DNA of 64,000 nucleotides from Lysinibacillus capsici (GTDB taxonomy: Bacteria; Bacillota; Bacilli; Bacillales_A; Planococcaceae): positions 57,398 to 121,397 of the forward strand of contig NZ_PXXX01000012.1 of NCBI RefSeq assembly GCF_003367505.1, read 5' to 3'. Below, in pieces: positions 33,714 through 43,316 of this stretch; position 1 is the stretch's first letter, and each line of letters starts with the position of its first letter. Below the pieces are notes generated by a model, which was given only the letters and a program-made list of their open reading frames with translations, was not told the DNA's origin and made no database searches. A program made the translations under genes and the position numbers.

Positions 33714-34064
33714 ATGAGTACGTTACTGAATTCATTAATGACAGAACTTAGGAGAGGAACACTGACATTAGCCGTTTTAAGTCAATTACGAACACCGCAG
33801 TATGGATATTCACTTGTTCAATTATTGGAAGATTCGGGCATTAACATTGATCAAAGTACCTTATATCCATTGCTTCGCCGTTTAGAAAAACAAGAGTTAG
33901 TGACAAGTAGCTGGGAAACCTCTGAGAGTAGACCCCGCAAGTATTATGTCTTAAGTGAATTTGGATTAGACGTCTTTTTGCAATTGAAACGAGAATGGAT
34001 TAATAATTCAAAAGAACTTTATGAGCTACTAAAAGGAGATGAGGATAAAGATGAATCTGACTGA
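33714..34064 (+). CDS. PadR family regulator (copy 2)
   Basis: The 116-residue product has the PadR winged helix: GTLTLAVLSQLRTPQYGYSLVQLL, then STLYPLLRRLEKQELVTSSWE and RPRKYYVLSEFG. GAGGTGAGTGA precedes the ATG. It overlaps the downstream membrane protein gene by 14 bases. This PadR-HAAS pairing is common in Firmicutes and usually senses envelope or antimicrobial stress. Confidence 0.92.
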   Translation: MSTLLNSLMTELRRGTLTLAVLSQLRTPQYGYSLVQLLEDSGINIDQSTLYPLLRRLEKQELVTSSWETSESRPRKYYVLSEFGLDVFLQLKREWINNSKELYELLKGDEDKDESD

Positions 34065-35049
34065 AATTTATATTCAAGAAGTCACGCGGAGGCTGCCTGA
34101 AAAAAATCGTGATGATATCGCACTTGAGTTACGATCAACCATTGAGGATATGTTACCTGATGATTACAATGAGCATGATGTAAAGGAAGCGCTGGAAAAG
34201 TTAGGGAATCCAGCGGCGTTAGCGAGCGGTTATCGTGATCAACCAATGCATTTAATCGGCCCTCGCTATTTTGATGTATACCTTTCGTTACTAAAAATGA
34301 TTATACCAATTGCCGCTGTCATTGCAGTAATCTCAATGATTGCTGAATATTTTATTAGTTTTGGTGGGGAAGAAGCGGTTATGAATGCTGTCCTCAATAT
34401 GATGGGTGAAGGAATATGGAGAATCATTGAAGTAGGCATACATGTATTTTTCTGGCTAACGGTCGTATTCGTCATTTTGGAACGTACTGATAAAGGAAAA
34501 GAGCAGCATCCATTATCAGCAAGCCTAAAAAAATGGACTCCCGAAGATCTGAAAACCGTCATTTATATTCCTAAGAAAAAGGCAATTACCAAGCTTGAAG
34601 TATTTGGCTATTTAATGTGGACGGCCATTTGGGCAACTTTTTATTTTTATGCAAATCATCTTTTAGGTATATATAAAGATGGTGGAGAGGGTCTCGAATT
34701 CGTAATGCCAGCTTTAAATCAGAATGTTTTACTTCATTATTGGCCCATTGTGATCGTTGTCATTGCTCTCGAAATTGGGTTAGCTCTCTACAAACTACTG
34801 AAAGGGCAATGGACGAAAAAAGTGGCAATCTTTAATACAATTGTGGAGCTTTTCGCAACGGTTGTATTCATTGTGATAGTAAGTAATCCGAATTTAATGA
34901 ACCAAGAAAGTATCGCGTACATGAGTAATTTATTTACCACATCTACTAAGCAATTTGAAATATGGCTAATTGGCGGCATAATTATTATATTTGTTGTATC
35001 TGCAGCAATCAGTATATTCGACGGCTTCCGCAAGGCTCGAATCCGTTAA
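34051..35049 (+). CDS. HAAS-domain (DUF1700-like) membrane protein, PadR partner
   Basis: The 332-residue product has an N-terminal helical HAAS-type domain (about residues 1-62: LTEIYIQEVTRRLPEKNRDDIALELRS, then VKEALEKLGNPAALASGYR) and about six membrane helices. HAAS domains next to PadR genes are thought to recruit or sequester the regulator at the membrane. GAGG lies six bases before ATG 34051; the ATG at 34039 abuts a site and is less likely. Confidence 0.8.
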   Translation: MNLTEIYIQEVTRRLPEKNRDDIALELRSTIEDMLPDDYNEHDVKEALEKLGNPAALASGYRDQPMHLIGPRYFDVYLSLLKMIIPIAAVIAVISMIAEYFISFGGEEAVMNAVLNMMGEGIWRIIEVGIHVFFWLTVVFVILERTDKGKEQHPLSASLKKWTPEDLKTVIYIPKKKAITKLEVFGYLMWTAIWATFYFYANHLLGIYKDGGEGLEFVMPALNQNVLLHYWPIVIVVIALEIGLALYKLLKGQWTKKVAIFNTIVELFATVVFIVIVSNPNLMNQESIAYMSNLFTTSTKQFEIWLIGGIIIIFVVSAAISIFDGFRKARIR

Positions 35050-35099
35050 TTCATCGTTGTTTAGCATTAATTAGTACGCAACCATGGATACTTTACTTA

Positions 35100-35130
35100 A
35101 AGATGGCCTCCGTATAGAGCCATCTTTTTC
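35100..35130 (+). terminator. terminator of the padR-HAAS unit
   Basis: AGATGGC pairs with GCCATCT, followed by five T. Confidence 0.8.
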
Positions 35131-35188
35131 TTTTGAAATCTATGTAGGATGAAGTGAAATTACATAAATAAACAGTGGGGGAAGTAAA

Positions 35189-35326
35189 ATGGATTTACTA
35201 ATTGGAATAGCAATTGTACTAATTGTGTTTTTCTCTTCAAGCATAATAGAGAGAAAGTTAAAATCGATTGAAAGGCAAAACAATCGCATAATAGAAATAC
35301 TAGAAGAAATAAGAGATAGAAAATAA
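35189..35326 (+). CDS. small membrane protein with coiled tail, 45 residues
   Basis: ATG 35189 with GGGGGAAG upstream opens a 45-codon frame: one membrane helix (residues 2-20), then a charged helix (ERKLKSIERQNNRIIEILEE) with a heptad-like pattern. Such single-span, coiled-coil small proteins are frequent in Bacillaceae. A strong terminator follows. Its function is unknown. Confidence 0.65.
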   Translation: MDLLIGIAIVLIVFFSSSIIERKLKSIERQNNRIIEILEEIRDRK

Positions 35327-35368
35327 ATAGATCGTCTATGAACAGCGAAGTTTAGTATAACAATGAAA

Positions 35369-35409
35369 TACCCCATCAAAGTAAGACAAGCTTTGATGGG
35401 GTGCTTTTA
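35369..35409. terminator. terminator after the 45-residue gene
   Basis: ACCCCATCAAAG-type arm (TACCCCATCAAAG) pairs with CTTTGATGGGGTG, followed by CTTTTA. Confidence 0.85.
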
Positions 35410-35478
35410 TGATTCACAGATAAAAAAATCGCATGACATTCAATAAAGGGACAAGCTTACAATTTTAATGGGAAGGTA

Positions 35479-35889
35479 TTATTCAGGCGGATATTTATAC
35501 GTTTTGAGATGTGTGTGATGAATCAATTTAACAACAGGTCCTGAAGAAATTTCATAGGTCATTCGATCCTTTCCAATAGGAATCCATTGTCCGCCATCCG
35601 TAGGTTCAATTTCAAATGTAATTTGCATTTGAAAGCCTCGGAAATGATTTCTTTTTGTATCAATTACTTCAATTTTCCAAGGCGTAATATGAGGGGAAAC
35701 ATCCTTTCTAATCTTTGAATAATAATTGGTCAAATCTTCTTCAATATAAGGAGTAAGCAAAAGCATGAGCATATCCTGCAATCTCAGCTCGCTAGAATCC
35801 TGTGTTGGTTCAGCTGTTGAAGCGGGTATTGTTTGAAATGAAGGAACTAGTACAAGGGGGAATATAAAGACGAGTAACATCTTTTTCAT
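35479..35889 (-). CDS. DUF3888 family exported protein
   Basis: The 136-residue product has a signal peptide (residues 1-26), then LRLQDMLMLLLTPYIEEDLTNYY near residues 36-58 and an all-beta part with FEIEPTDGGQWIPIGKDRMTYEI, the DUF3888 pattern. Its role is unknown. It lacks a lipobox. It is monocistronic. Confidence 0.75.
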   Translation of the reverse strand: MKKMLLVFIFPLVLVPSFQTIPASTAEPTQDSSELRLQDMLMLLLTPYIEEDLTNYYSKIRKDVSPHITPWKIEVIDTKRNHFRGFQMQITFEIEPTDGGQWIPIGKDRMTYEISSGPVVKLIHHTHLKTYKYPPE

Positions 35890-35986
35890 TTTCTTCTACA
35901 CCTCTTTGTGATCTTTCCCTAATGCATTGTATTGTTACCTTTATGGAATGAAGTATGTATGATCGAAGTAAAGGTGTTCGAGTAGT

Positions 35987-36157
35987 TCAATCAAGAAATG
36001 AATAATGGGATTGGTAAAAAAATAAGCTGCGGTACTGTTCATCATAATAAATGGTGTGGAACCAATCATATTGACGGAGCCTTGCTATATTTTGACCAAC
36101 ATAGGTATTCGATAAAAAATTTAAAATAACCTCTAACATAAATCTACGTCCCATCAT
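35987..36157 (-). CDS. doubtful small gene (56 residues)
   Basis: The frame reads like protein, with a basic N-terminus and a Tyr/Phe-rich segment (RLRQYDWFHTIYYDEQYR), and codon use resembles the host. But no ribosome binding site precedes any start, and the frame begins just past a terminator. It could be a remnant. The rest of 35890-36343 shows no other gene. Confidence 0.2.
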   Translation of the reverse strand: MMGRRFMLEVILNFLSNTYVGQNIARLRQYDWFHTIYYDEQYRSLFFYQSHYSFLD

Positions 36158-36202
36158 AACGAAAGTATTATATGTATGGGATGGCATGAAGTGTGCAATA
36201 GG

Positions 36203-36238
36203 CAAAAAATAGAAGGGGCACCGATGGAAGTGCCCCTT
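36203..36238 (-). terminator. terminator of the 212-residue hypothetical gene
   Basis: AAGGGGCAC pairs with GTGCCCCTT around eight bases and is followed on the minus strand by CTATTTTTT. Confidence 0.85.
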
Positions 36239-36343
36239 AGTAACAAATCGGGAGGTGCCTTGTTAAACGAATTCGCTTAACATTACTATTTATATGATAA
36301 GATTACTTGGTTTTATAGACCATCATCTTGAATATGCTAAAAT

Positions 36344-36982
36344 TTATACTTCGTAGAGAAGAATGGCTGTTATCCAACCTTTTACTAATAGTTCCCATTG
36401 TAGTGGTGAGCTATCTAAGGGAAGTGAAAGACTTTGCAGCTCTTCGGGGAGCAAGTGTATTTTATGACGTATTATTTCATTGTCAGGTGATTCTGTATCA
36501 ATAAATAAAAGATAGCGTCCGATTATATCTTCCTTATACATAGATGGATAATCAAGGGCTTTTAATACACGTGTAGAAAATTCCACACCATTTATCCTTA
36601 CTTCAAAATGTCCCCGCACATTAAATTCACAGTGAATATGTGTACCAGATAATCGACGTAGCGCTTGTAGGAAAGCAGCTAATGTTCTTTCACTAATGAA
36701 ATAGGTTTTCCAATAGTATTGACTTTCTTCATGTTTACTTGAATTAGCATCATATGTATCATATCTTATTTCTAATGTTTCTTCGGCTTCGTCAGATTTT
36801 TTCCTAGTGAGGTAGTGCCGAGCAATTTTTTTAATGGTGTGATGATCTAAGTCACATCCATAGCTGAGAATAGTTACTTGTCTACGCTGTGCTTTGGCGA
36901 ATAACCGCATTTCTAAATTTGCATCACTATTTAAATCCCAGCCATAGCGTGGGTTGTAATGAATACAAGTACTTTTGTTCAT
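36344..36982 (-). CDS. hypothetical 212-residue protein
   Basis: I do not recognise this protein. It is soluble, with an N-terminal GWDLNSDANLEMRLFAKAQRRQ stretch whose start recalls a structural motif, a central beta-rich part (CEFNVRGHFEVRINGVEFSTR), and a C-terminal LLVKGWITAILLYE. No signal peptide is present. It is a single gene with AAAGGAGGTCG before the ATG. Confidence 0.6.
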   Translation of the reverse strand: MNKSTCIHYNPRYGWDLNSDANLEMRLFAKAQRRQVTILSYGCDLDHHTIKKIARHYLTRKKSDEAEETLEIRYDTYDANSSKHEESQYYWKTYFISERTLAAFLQALRRLSGTHIHCEFNVRGHFEVRINGVEFSTRVLKALDYPSMYKEDIIGRYLLFIDTESPDNEIIRHKIHLLPEELQSLSLPLDSSPLQWELLVKGWITAILLYEV

Positions 36983-37116
36983 TGCGACCTCCTTTTTGCC
37001 ATGTCTACTAACATTATAAATAATTTTTTCTAATTTTCCTTATTTTTCTTTTAAAAATGAAACTTTTGGATTTTAAGTTTCGTATAAACTGGAAAATACT
37101 TTTTTAGGAGGTAATT

Positions 37117-37998
37117 ATGGCTAAATGGAGAGGCACAATCCTTCTTTGTACATTGCTATTAACAGCCTGTACAGCAGAAACCGTTCAACCTAAAGAACAA
37201 ATACAGGAAGAGAAAAACGATGAAAATATTGTGGTCACAAAGGATGGCAAAATAACCTTTGAAATTAAGAATGAGATTGGTGTTCCACAAGAAAAAGTAG
37301 AGGCTATAAAGGATGAAATTGTGACAGCATACGACCACATAAAGAATTCTATACATACTTCCTACACGCCATCTGAGCATATCAACGTATGGTTTAAGGA
37401 AGACGGTCTATCCTGGGGGGTTGCATCGAAAATCGAACTAACTGGTGTTAATGAAGATATCTATCCACTAGTCCATGAAATGACCCATTCTTTACTTGGC
37501 TATGGCAACAATTTCGAATCAGATCATGGCTATTTTACACAAGAGGGTTTTGCGAGTTATATGGAGGATCAATATGGAAAAAATAAATTATACTTTGAAA
37601 AATACATGAAGCATTATTTGGATTCAGATAAGTTAATTCCTATTAGTAAGTTAATTGATCCAAATCAAGATGATGTCTATTTTCGCCCAGCACTTTCAAG
37701 TGAAGAACAGAATCGAGTCATGATGAAGATGAGCTACACGCACGCGGCATCATTTGTTACATATTTAATTGATACTTACGGACTCGAAAAGTTTGAACAT
37801 ATATATAACGAGAAAGAACTAGCGCAAAAATTAGAGGAAGTTTACGGAAAGAGTAGTAGTGAGTTAGAAAAGGAATGGTTAGCATTTATTCAACAACAAC
37901 AAGGGTTTACTCATGAGGAAAAATTTAAATCAGGAAATTTTTATGATATGAATACAATTCTTCTTCAAATAGACCCAAAATATTTTGCCAAGGAATAA
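37117..37998 (+). CDS. lipoprotein with HEMTH zinc-peptidase motif
   Basis: The 293-residue product is a lipoprotein (LTAC lipobox, Cys18) with a gluzincin-like centre: H120-E121-x-x-H124 (HEMTH) and a downstream glutamate in TQEGFASY (E143) as probable third zinc ligand. A disordered Glu/Lys-rich linker covers residues 20-40. It would act outside the membrane. The peptidase substrate and family are not clear. TAGGAGG lies eight bases before the ATG. Confidence 0.75.
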   Translation: MAKWRGTILLCTLLLTACTAETVQPKEQIQEEKNDENIVVTKDGKITFEIKNEIGVPQEKVEAIKDEIVTAYDHIKNSIHTSYTPSEHINVWFKEDGLSWGVASKIELTGVNEDIYPLVHEMTHSLLGYGNNFESDHGYFTQEGFASYMEDQYGKNKLYFEKYMKHYLDSDKLIPISKLIDPNQDDVYFRPALSSEEQNRVMMKMSYTHAASFVTYLIDTYGLEKFEHIYNEKELAQKLEEVYGKSSSELEKEWLAFIQQQQGFTHEEKFKSGNFYDMNTILLQIDPKYFAKE

Positions 37999-38015
37999 TA
38001 TTTTTCTAAATATTT

Positions 38016-38059
38016 AAGTAAACCCAAGTGCTCTTTAATTGGAGCTCGTGGGTTTACTT
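38016..38059. terminator. bidirectional terminator between lipoprotein and small membrane gene
   Basis: AAGTAAACCCA pairs with TGGGTTTACTT in a long hairpin at the 3' ends of the two convergent genes, overlapping the last codons of the minus-strand gene. Confidence 0.7.
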
Positions 38060-38241
38060 GTGTATGAATTCGGATGAAGCTGTCTATGTAATAAATGAAC
38101 GCCCAGTAAAACGCACAGACCACCAATGATTCTTAATAATATATTTTTGAGAAATACAGTATCGTCAACCGTAATGACAATCAACATAGGGCCAACCATA
38201 ATCAATGCGATGCCTAGCAATGCTTTAATTACTCGCAACAT
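38035..38241 (-). CDS. small two-helix membrane protein, 68 residues
   Basis: The product has helices near residues 7-24 and 31-50, then a polar tail (HRQLHPNSYTSKPTSSN). GAGGTGAATTTTAC precedes the ATG. Its function is unknown. Confidence 0.6.
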   Translation of the reverse strand: MLRVIKALLGIALIMVGPMLIVITVDDTVFLKNILLRIIGGLCVLLGVHLLHRQLHPNSYTSKPTSSN

Positions 38242-38299
38242 GTAAAATTCACCTCAAATTTACCATTTCAAATTTGATTATCGCACGATTATCTGAAAA

Positions 38300-38333
38300 G
38301 GAAAAGGGTCACTAGGCTGGTAAAGTGACCCTT
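38300..38333 (-). terminator. terminator of the YjcZ-type gene
   Basis: AAGGGTCAC pairs with GTGACCCTT, followed by TTCCTTTTC on the minus strand. Confidence 0.75.
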
Positions 38334-38385
38334 GACCTTACAGACTCCTAAAGTCTGCAAAAGGGTTAGGTGCTAATTGGGATGA

Positions 38386-38535
38386 TTAGTATAAGAAAGA
38401 AGCGCCAACAATAATTAAAAGAATGAATAGAACGACGATTAATACGAATGTTGAACCGTAATAGCCGCCACCGCCAGAGTCGCCGCCGTAATAGCAGCTG
38501 TTGTTCATGTTACCTACGTTTCCGTTGTATCCCAC
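38386..38535 (-). CDS. YjcZ family sporulation-associated peptide
   Basis: GTG 38535 opens a 49-codon frame: a Gly/Asn/Tyr-rich N-terminus (GYNGNVGNMNNSCYYGG, then SGGGGYYGS) and a C-terminal membrane helix (FVLIVVLFILLIIVGASF) ending LY. This is the signature of the YjcZ family of small spore-associated proteins. AAAGGAGGGA lies seven bases before the GTG. GC in the Gly-rich part is much higher than nearby, as usual for these genes. Confidence 0.85.
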   Translation of the reverse strand: MGYNGNVGNMNNSCYYGGDSGGGGYYGSTFVLIVVLFILLIIVGASFLY

Positions 38536-38913
38536 TGAAAATCCCTCCTTTCTACAACCTATAATATGTATGCTTGCAGAAAGGAGAAATGGTATTTACC
38601 CTATGGTTTTAAAAAATGATGAAAATCCAAACATCTAGTGAATGAAGATAAAGCCTTCGGACACAATCACCAAGGCATAATTGATTGATTAATTGTAGGT
38701 TGTGAGGGAAGGATAGGAATATGTTAACATTTTTAAACAAAGCGTAAACTCTTTTTTGTGCTTTGACTGAACAACGAAAATCAAATATAAGTTTTCACTT
38801 TTCTTCTATAATGGAAATATTTATAGAATATACTGAAGAGCTTTCAGAAAAAATAAATAACACAGCATTAGGAATCTAAAATTAAAATACATGCTTTTTC
38901 AAAAGGAAACTTG
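38536..38913. other. gene-free stretch upstream of the YjcZ gene
   Basis: The first 40 bases hold the likely promoter of the YjcZ gene; CATATTATA on the minus strand at about 38560-38568 fits a SigK-type -10 (CATA-N3-TA), but no matching -35 is clear. TTGACT and a TATAAG-like box occur on the plus strand near 38763-38790 with no downstream gene in that direction. I see nothing else. Confidence 0.35.
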
Positions 38914-40119
38914 CTAATCAGAGCTTACCGCTCCGTAATCCGCTACTGTTACCTCTACATTGTACTTTATTGGAAGTTTACTAAATGTTACATCCCAATC
39001 ATCTTTTTTAACTTCTTTCCATACCTTAGGGTGTTTTATTTTTAATTTATTTCCGAATCCGGCAACATCAACCTCTAAATCATTTTGCATTTTTTGTACA
39101 ACATTTTCCATCAAACTCTTTATTTCAGCTTCAATTGACTTCTCAATTTCCCTAAGAAATTTATTATCAGAAGGTTTTCCACGATTTACCCAATTCTCAG
39201 ATAAACGGCCTTCAGTTTCTATTTTTATCTCAAAAGTAATATCTCCACTATTAATGTGAGGAAGGATTTTACTTTTCATAGATTTTATCTCGTATGCTAT
39301 TATCTGTCCCTTTACAGAGCTCTTAACTACTCCACCTTTCACTTTACCGTTTATCCAAGTTATGCCCTCTAATTCCTCTTCGTTCAGAAAACCAACTACT
39401 TTGTTGGTCTTTCCTTTAATCACTGCAGCACCAGTCAATTTTACCTCTCCATCCGCTGAAATCACATTTTGCAAAAGAAAACTCGATTCTGACTGTATTT
39501 TACCCGTTAGTTTTGCAAGCGGCATAGCTGGTAATATTTTGTTACTTCTATATCCGTTTTCCACCATCTTAGTCAAGCGGAATGAAGGAATTTCTCCAAT
39601 TACATTTGTTTCAAGCGCATTACTAGCTCTTCCTTTGCTAATTAGTACTAGACAACTTGGTCTAATATCGTTATCACGCAGATAGCTATCAAGTAAGTCT
39701 TTTATACTATAGTTTGATGCAAGCTCCTCACTAATGATAATTACTTTAAGATGATGGCCGATTATTGGATGATCTCTTCTTAATGGAATTTCACGGACTA
39801 TTTGAAAAGTGGAGTCTCCCGTTTCAGATACATTTAAATAAGAATGTTGTTCCGATGACCCTCCACCTTTACTGTTATTTCCTATTCCTTTAGTGTTAAC
39901 AGTTTGAAAGGTTATTGTGATATTATTGTTTTTTTGATATCCTCCATCTTGTTCCTCAAATTCTTTATCAATGCTTGATAAATACCCCTTATCTAAGGCT
40001 ATACCTATCTCCAAGCTAACCTCTTCAATTTCATGACTACTCCAACAGCCTGTAAGAAACGGAAGTAATAAAACCTGCAAAGTTATTAAAGCCAGTTTTC
40101 CACTGATGTTTTTTTTCAT
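38914..40119 (-). CDS. spore germination lipoprotein GerC family
   Basis: The 401-residue C subunit of a germinant receptor has a lipobox FLTGC (Cys25) followed by WSSHEIEEVSLEIGIALDKG, the GerAC/KC family start. Domain order fits an N-terminal beta sandwich, a middle domain with IISEELASNYSIKDLLDSYLRDND near residues 127-150, and a C-terminal domain. It anchors to the outer surface of the inner spore membrane. Its ATG overlaps the stop of the B subunit gene (ATGA). GAGAGGAG precedes it. Confidence 0.92.
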   Translation of the reverse strand: MKKNISGKLALITLQVLLLPFLTGCWSSHEIEEVSLEIGIALDKGYLSSIDKEFEEQDGGYQKNNNITITFQTVNTKGIGNNSKGGGSSEQHSYLNVSETGDSTFQIVREIPLRRDHPIIGHHLKVIIISEELASNYSIKDLLDSYLRDNDIRPSCLVLISKGRASNALETNVIGEIPSFRLTKMVENGYRSNKILPAMPLAKLTGKIQSESSFLLQNVISADGEVKLTGAAVIKGKTNKVVGFLNEEELEGITWINGKVKGGVVKSSVKGQIIAYEIKSMKSKILPHINSGDITFEIKIETEGRLSENWVNRGKPSDNKFLREIEKSIEAEIKSLMENVVQKMQNDLEVDVAGFGNKLKIKHPKVWKEVKKDDWDVTFSKLPIKYNVEVTVADYGAVSSD

Positions 40120-41204
40120 GATTTTGCTCCTCTCAATTTTGTAAACAATAAAAGGAACAAGGGGAGTCCCAAAAATAAAAACCACATTGAATTTCCAATC
40201 ATATTTCCAAGTTTAAAAAGTTCATTAATGTTATTAGAACTCATAGCGATGATGTAAATAATCGGAAGTAAAATGAAACCTATTTTATTGAATTTTATTC
40301 TAAATAGCTGAGCTAAGCCTAAAGAAGCGGCATAGTAACTAATAACAAAAGATGCGAATATTTGCATTATCCATATTACTAAAAGTATGGATTCGTACCG
40401 TTCAAAGATCAGACCTGACATCTCAAAACTTCGTATCAGATCAATACTTGGCCATGTTCGCACTACAACTCCTTCTATGGATAAAGCTCCAATAACCATG
40501 ACAACAAGAAAAACGTAAAAGATCATAGGAATGACAGTTCCAATAATAACTACCTTTACTGCCTTACTTGGCTGTTGCATAAATGCTACTAAAAGTAGCA
40601 TAATTTCAGGGCCTGTATAGGCGAGAATTGTTGCTGGAATGCCTTTCAGTACGGGGGTAATTCCATCTCCTAATACTGGACGTAAATTATCAATTTCAAA
40701 TAGCTTGAAGCTCATGAAAAGAACAAGTATAAAAAAGAAAAGTGTTATGGGGAATATAATCTCGAACATACGAGCAATTGTATTAATTCCTCCAAAAACA
40801 AGATAGAGACCTATCCACATGAATGGCATAGTAATTGCCCAGAGAGGGGTACTTTCCAGTAAAAAGAAATTGGTTACTTCAGCCATTGAACGAACTTGAA
40901 AACCAGAGACGGTAATAAAATAACAAATTATTAGGATGCTCAGAAACCGACCAATCCAAATACCTAATATCTCTTGACTATATTGATAAAAAGTTTTTCC
41001 GGGATACTGTTGACTTAATTTCACCATGATTATGGCAGCTATTATCATAATTAATCCACCTAATATAACAGTAATCCAAACATCCGGTGTTTTTACTTTT
41101 TCTACAGAGGTTCTGGGTAAAGTGAGGATTCCAGTAGCAAGTATAAAATTTGTCACAATAACAATGGCTTGTGTCGTTGTAATTTTCTCTTCAGATTTAA
41201 TCAT
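40116..41204 (-). CDS. spore germination permease GerB family
   Basis: The 362-residue B subunit has ten membrane helices of the APC-type fold and GerAB family landmarks: ATGILTLPRT near residues 18-27 and TILAYTGPEIMLLLVAFM near 191-208. GerB subunits hold the germinant-binding pocket, usually for amino acids or sugars; the ligand cannot be read from the sequence. It lies between gerA and gerC in one operon. Confidence 0.93.
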   Translation of the reverse strand: MIKSEEKITTTQAIVIVTNFILATGILTLPRTSVEKVKTPDVWITVILGGLIMIIAAIIMVKLSQQYPGKTFYQYSQEILGIWIGRFLSILIICYFITVSGFQVRSMAEVTNFFLLESTPLWAITMPFMWIGLYLVFGGINTIARMFEIIFPITLFFFILVLFMSFKLFEIDNLRPVLGDGITPVLKGIPATILAYTGPEIMLLLVAFMQQPSKAVKVVIIGTVIPMIFYVFLVVMVIGALSIEGVVVRTWPSIDLIRSFEMSGLIFERYESILLVIWIMQIFASFVISYYAASLGLAQLFRIKFNKIGFILLPIIYIIAMSSNNINELFKLGNMIGNSMWFLFLGLPLFLLLFTKLRGAKS

Positions 41205-41234
41205 CAGTCATGTTTTACCTACTTTCAAGGTTAA

Positions 41235-42875
41235 TTATTTTTGACGAATAGAGTTTTTGGTCTTCATCATCTTGGGACGACGTTTCATCATCATAAGTGG
41301 TACACGAATTATAAAGTCCTTCCAGTCATTTAAATTAAAAGGAACAGCTGGGCTGGCATAGGGAATACCAAAACTTTTTAGTTTTACTAAATGACTACAT
41401 AAAAAGAGACAAAAAAGAATGACTCCATACAGTCCAAAAATTGCGGCGCAAAACATAGCCATAAAGCGAAGAACCCGTAACGAAATTCCTGCATTATACT
41501 CAGGTATGGCGAATGAAGAAATGGCTGTTAATGCTACTACAATAACCATAATAGGGCTGACAATTCCGGCATTTACAGCAGCTTCTCCAATAATCAGTCC
41601 TCCCACAATTCCCATCGCTGGACCAATGGGTTTAGGTAAGCGCAACCCTGCTTCCCTCAGAATTTCTATGGAGACTTCCATAATAAGGGCTTCCAAAAGT
41701 ACAGTAAAGGGAACTCCTTCACGGGACCCTACAATAGAAATAGCTAGTTTAGTGGGAATCAATCCTGGCTGAAAAGATATAAAGGAAATGTATAGAGCAG
41801 GTACTAATAGAGCGATAAAAGCAGCTAAAAAACGTAATAAACGGATAAGTGTACTAGGAATCCAGCGTTCATAGTAGTCTTCAGGTGATTGTAATAACAT
41901 ACTAAACGTAACGGGGGCAATTAAGGCAAAGGGTGTTCCATCTAGCAATATTGCCACACGTCCTTCCATCAAAGCACTTATGACACGATCTGGGCGTTCT
42001 GTACTCTGTAGTTGAGGAAAAATACTGAGATAGTTATCCTCAATTAGTTGTTCAACATAACCGCTTTCTGGCAGGTAATCTATATCAATTTTCTTAATTC
42101 TCTTCTCGATTTCATGTATTAAATCTGGATTAGCTAAATCTTTTATATAGGCAACGACAAGGTCTTTATTTCCTCGCTTTCCCACTTGGAATTTTATAAA
42201 TGACAAGGACTTAATATTTCCCTGCTGTCGTAAAATTGCAGTATTCTCACTTAACTTTTCTGTAAAACCCACTCTTGGACCTCTGACCAAAGCCTCTGAT
42301 ATGGGCTCTTCTATACTCCGTGTTTTTCCTTTAGTTGTACCTAAGATGAATACATCTGCAGATCCATCAATATAGAGAGCTGTAGAACCCTGTAAAACTT
42401 TCATAACCAAATCGTTTAGATTTTGTGTGTTTGTTACATCACTAATAGAAAGAACTTGTTGTTTAATAATATTATTAAAACCTTCTTCTGTCATAAAAGC
42501 TGAGATATTTTCATTAGAAAAGTCAATCATTAGTGATTTCATAATGTATTTATCAATAAGATCTTTATCCGACAAACCTTCTATAAAAATAATTACTGCG
42601 TGAATACCTGTGTTTCCAATGTTAAACTCCCGAAAGTGAACATCAGAGTTATGACCGATTTCTTTTTTTATAAATTTTAAATCAGAGTTAAGGTTGCCTG
42701 TAAAATTACATGTATTTTCTTGTGAATTTTCCGATTCTTGTTTAATAGTAGCTATATTTGCTCGTTCTCGAATATAGATAAAAAAACGCCAGATGAAGTA
42801 AGGTATGAGAAATATTATTAAACTTTGTATTATAATCAGCCAATCTGGTAAAAATGAGGCAATTGTTTTCCACAT
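41235..42875 (-). CDS. spore germination protein GerA family, with extra N-terminal helix
   Basis: The 546-residue A subunit has a hydrophilic N-terminal domain (about residues 60-330) with [22 protein letters not shown] and [28 protein letters not shown], then five to six membrane helices and the conserved ALLMEV-like [21 protein letters not shown] segment. Most GerA proteins begin in the hydrophilic domain; this one has an added hydrophobic segment at about residues 8-32. GGGAGAACAGT precedes ATG 42875. It is first in the gerA-gerB-gerC unit. Confidence 0.92.
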   Translation of the reverse strand: MWKTIASFLPDWLIIIQSLIIFLIPYFIWRFFIYIRERANIATIKQESENSQENTCNFTGNLNSDLKFIKKEIGHNSDVHFREFNIGNTGIHAVIIFIEGLSDKDLIDKYIMKSLMIDFSNENISAFMTEEGFNNIIKQQVLSISDVTNTQNLNDLVMKVLQGSTALYIDGSADVFILGTTKGKTRSIEEPISEALVRGPRVGFTEKLSENTAILRQQGNIKSLSFIKFQVGKRGNKDLVVAYIKDLANPDLIHEIEKRIKKIDIDYLPESGYVEQLIEDNYLSIFPQLQSTERPDRVISALMEGRVAILLDGTPFALIAPVTFSMLLQSPEDYYERWIPSTLIRLLRFLAAFIALLVPALYISFISFQPGLIPTKLAISIVGSREGVPFTVLLEALIMEVSIEILREAGLRLPKPIGPAMGIVGGLIIGEAAVNAGIVSPIMVIVVALTAISSFAIPEYNAGISLRVLRFMAMFCAAIFGLYGVILFCLFLCSHLVKLKSFGIPYASPAVPFNLNDWKDFIIRVPLMMMKRRPKMMKTKNSIRQK

Positions 42876-42941
42876 ACTGTTCTCCCTAAAAAAGTCTCTA
42901 GATTCAAACATGAAGCTAGGAGCAAACTTTATGAATATTGA

Positions 42942-42970
42942 TATTATGTTCATCCTCTTTGAGTTAATAC
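42942..42970 (-). promoter_or_regulatory. candidate SigG-type promoter of the germination operon
   Basis: On the minus strand GTATT (42970-42966) and CATAATA (42948-42942) are 17 bases apart. The -10 fits CATNNTA; the -35 fits GNATR except its last base. Germinant receptor operons are forespore-expressed under SigG, so position and pattern agree. Confidence 0.4.
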
Positions 42971-42975
42971 CATCT

Positions 42976-43232
42976 AAAATATGGGACAAAATTAGTAATG
43001 TGTTAAATGTTTTGTTGTGGTTTGCATGACAAATAGCATTCAATGAGTTTTATTACATTTTTGACTTCGATGCAGAAGAGAAGGCATCTTAGGATTGGGA
43101 TATCAAAGGCAAGCAAATACTTTGATAAACCTGTAAAGTATCGTCATGCTTTTTTGTGGGTTAAAGTATTGGAAGATTTGGTATACGGGAGGAGAATGAA
43201 TATTTTTTCAAAACAATCGAAGAAATAAAAAT
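42976..43232. other. region upstream of the germination operon
   Basis: The plus strand carries a 61-codon open frame at 43043-43228 whose last two thirds (KYRHAFLWVKVLEDLVYGRR) look protein-like, but there is no ribosome binding site and a stop lies three codons before its ATG. It may be the tail of a lost gene. No other feature is seen. Confidence 0.3.
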
Positions 43233-43278
43233 GACAACATGCATAGAGTGCTACTGCTCTCATACTTGTTGTCATCAA
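43233..43278 (-). terminator. terminator of the second EamA gene
   Basis: GACAACA pairs with TGTTGTC with further imperfect pairing inside, followed by ATTTTTATTT on the minus strand. Confidence 0.6.
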
Positions 43279-43316
43279 TCTGAAGAGATCCAAACAAATT
43301 GATTAATGATTGATCA

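Noticed and set aside
43043..43228. 61-codon plus-strand frame upstream of the germination operon
   Set aside because: There is no ribosome binding site and a stop codon lies three codons before the ATG. Protein-like content is noted, but it is too weak to call a gene.
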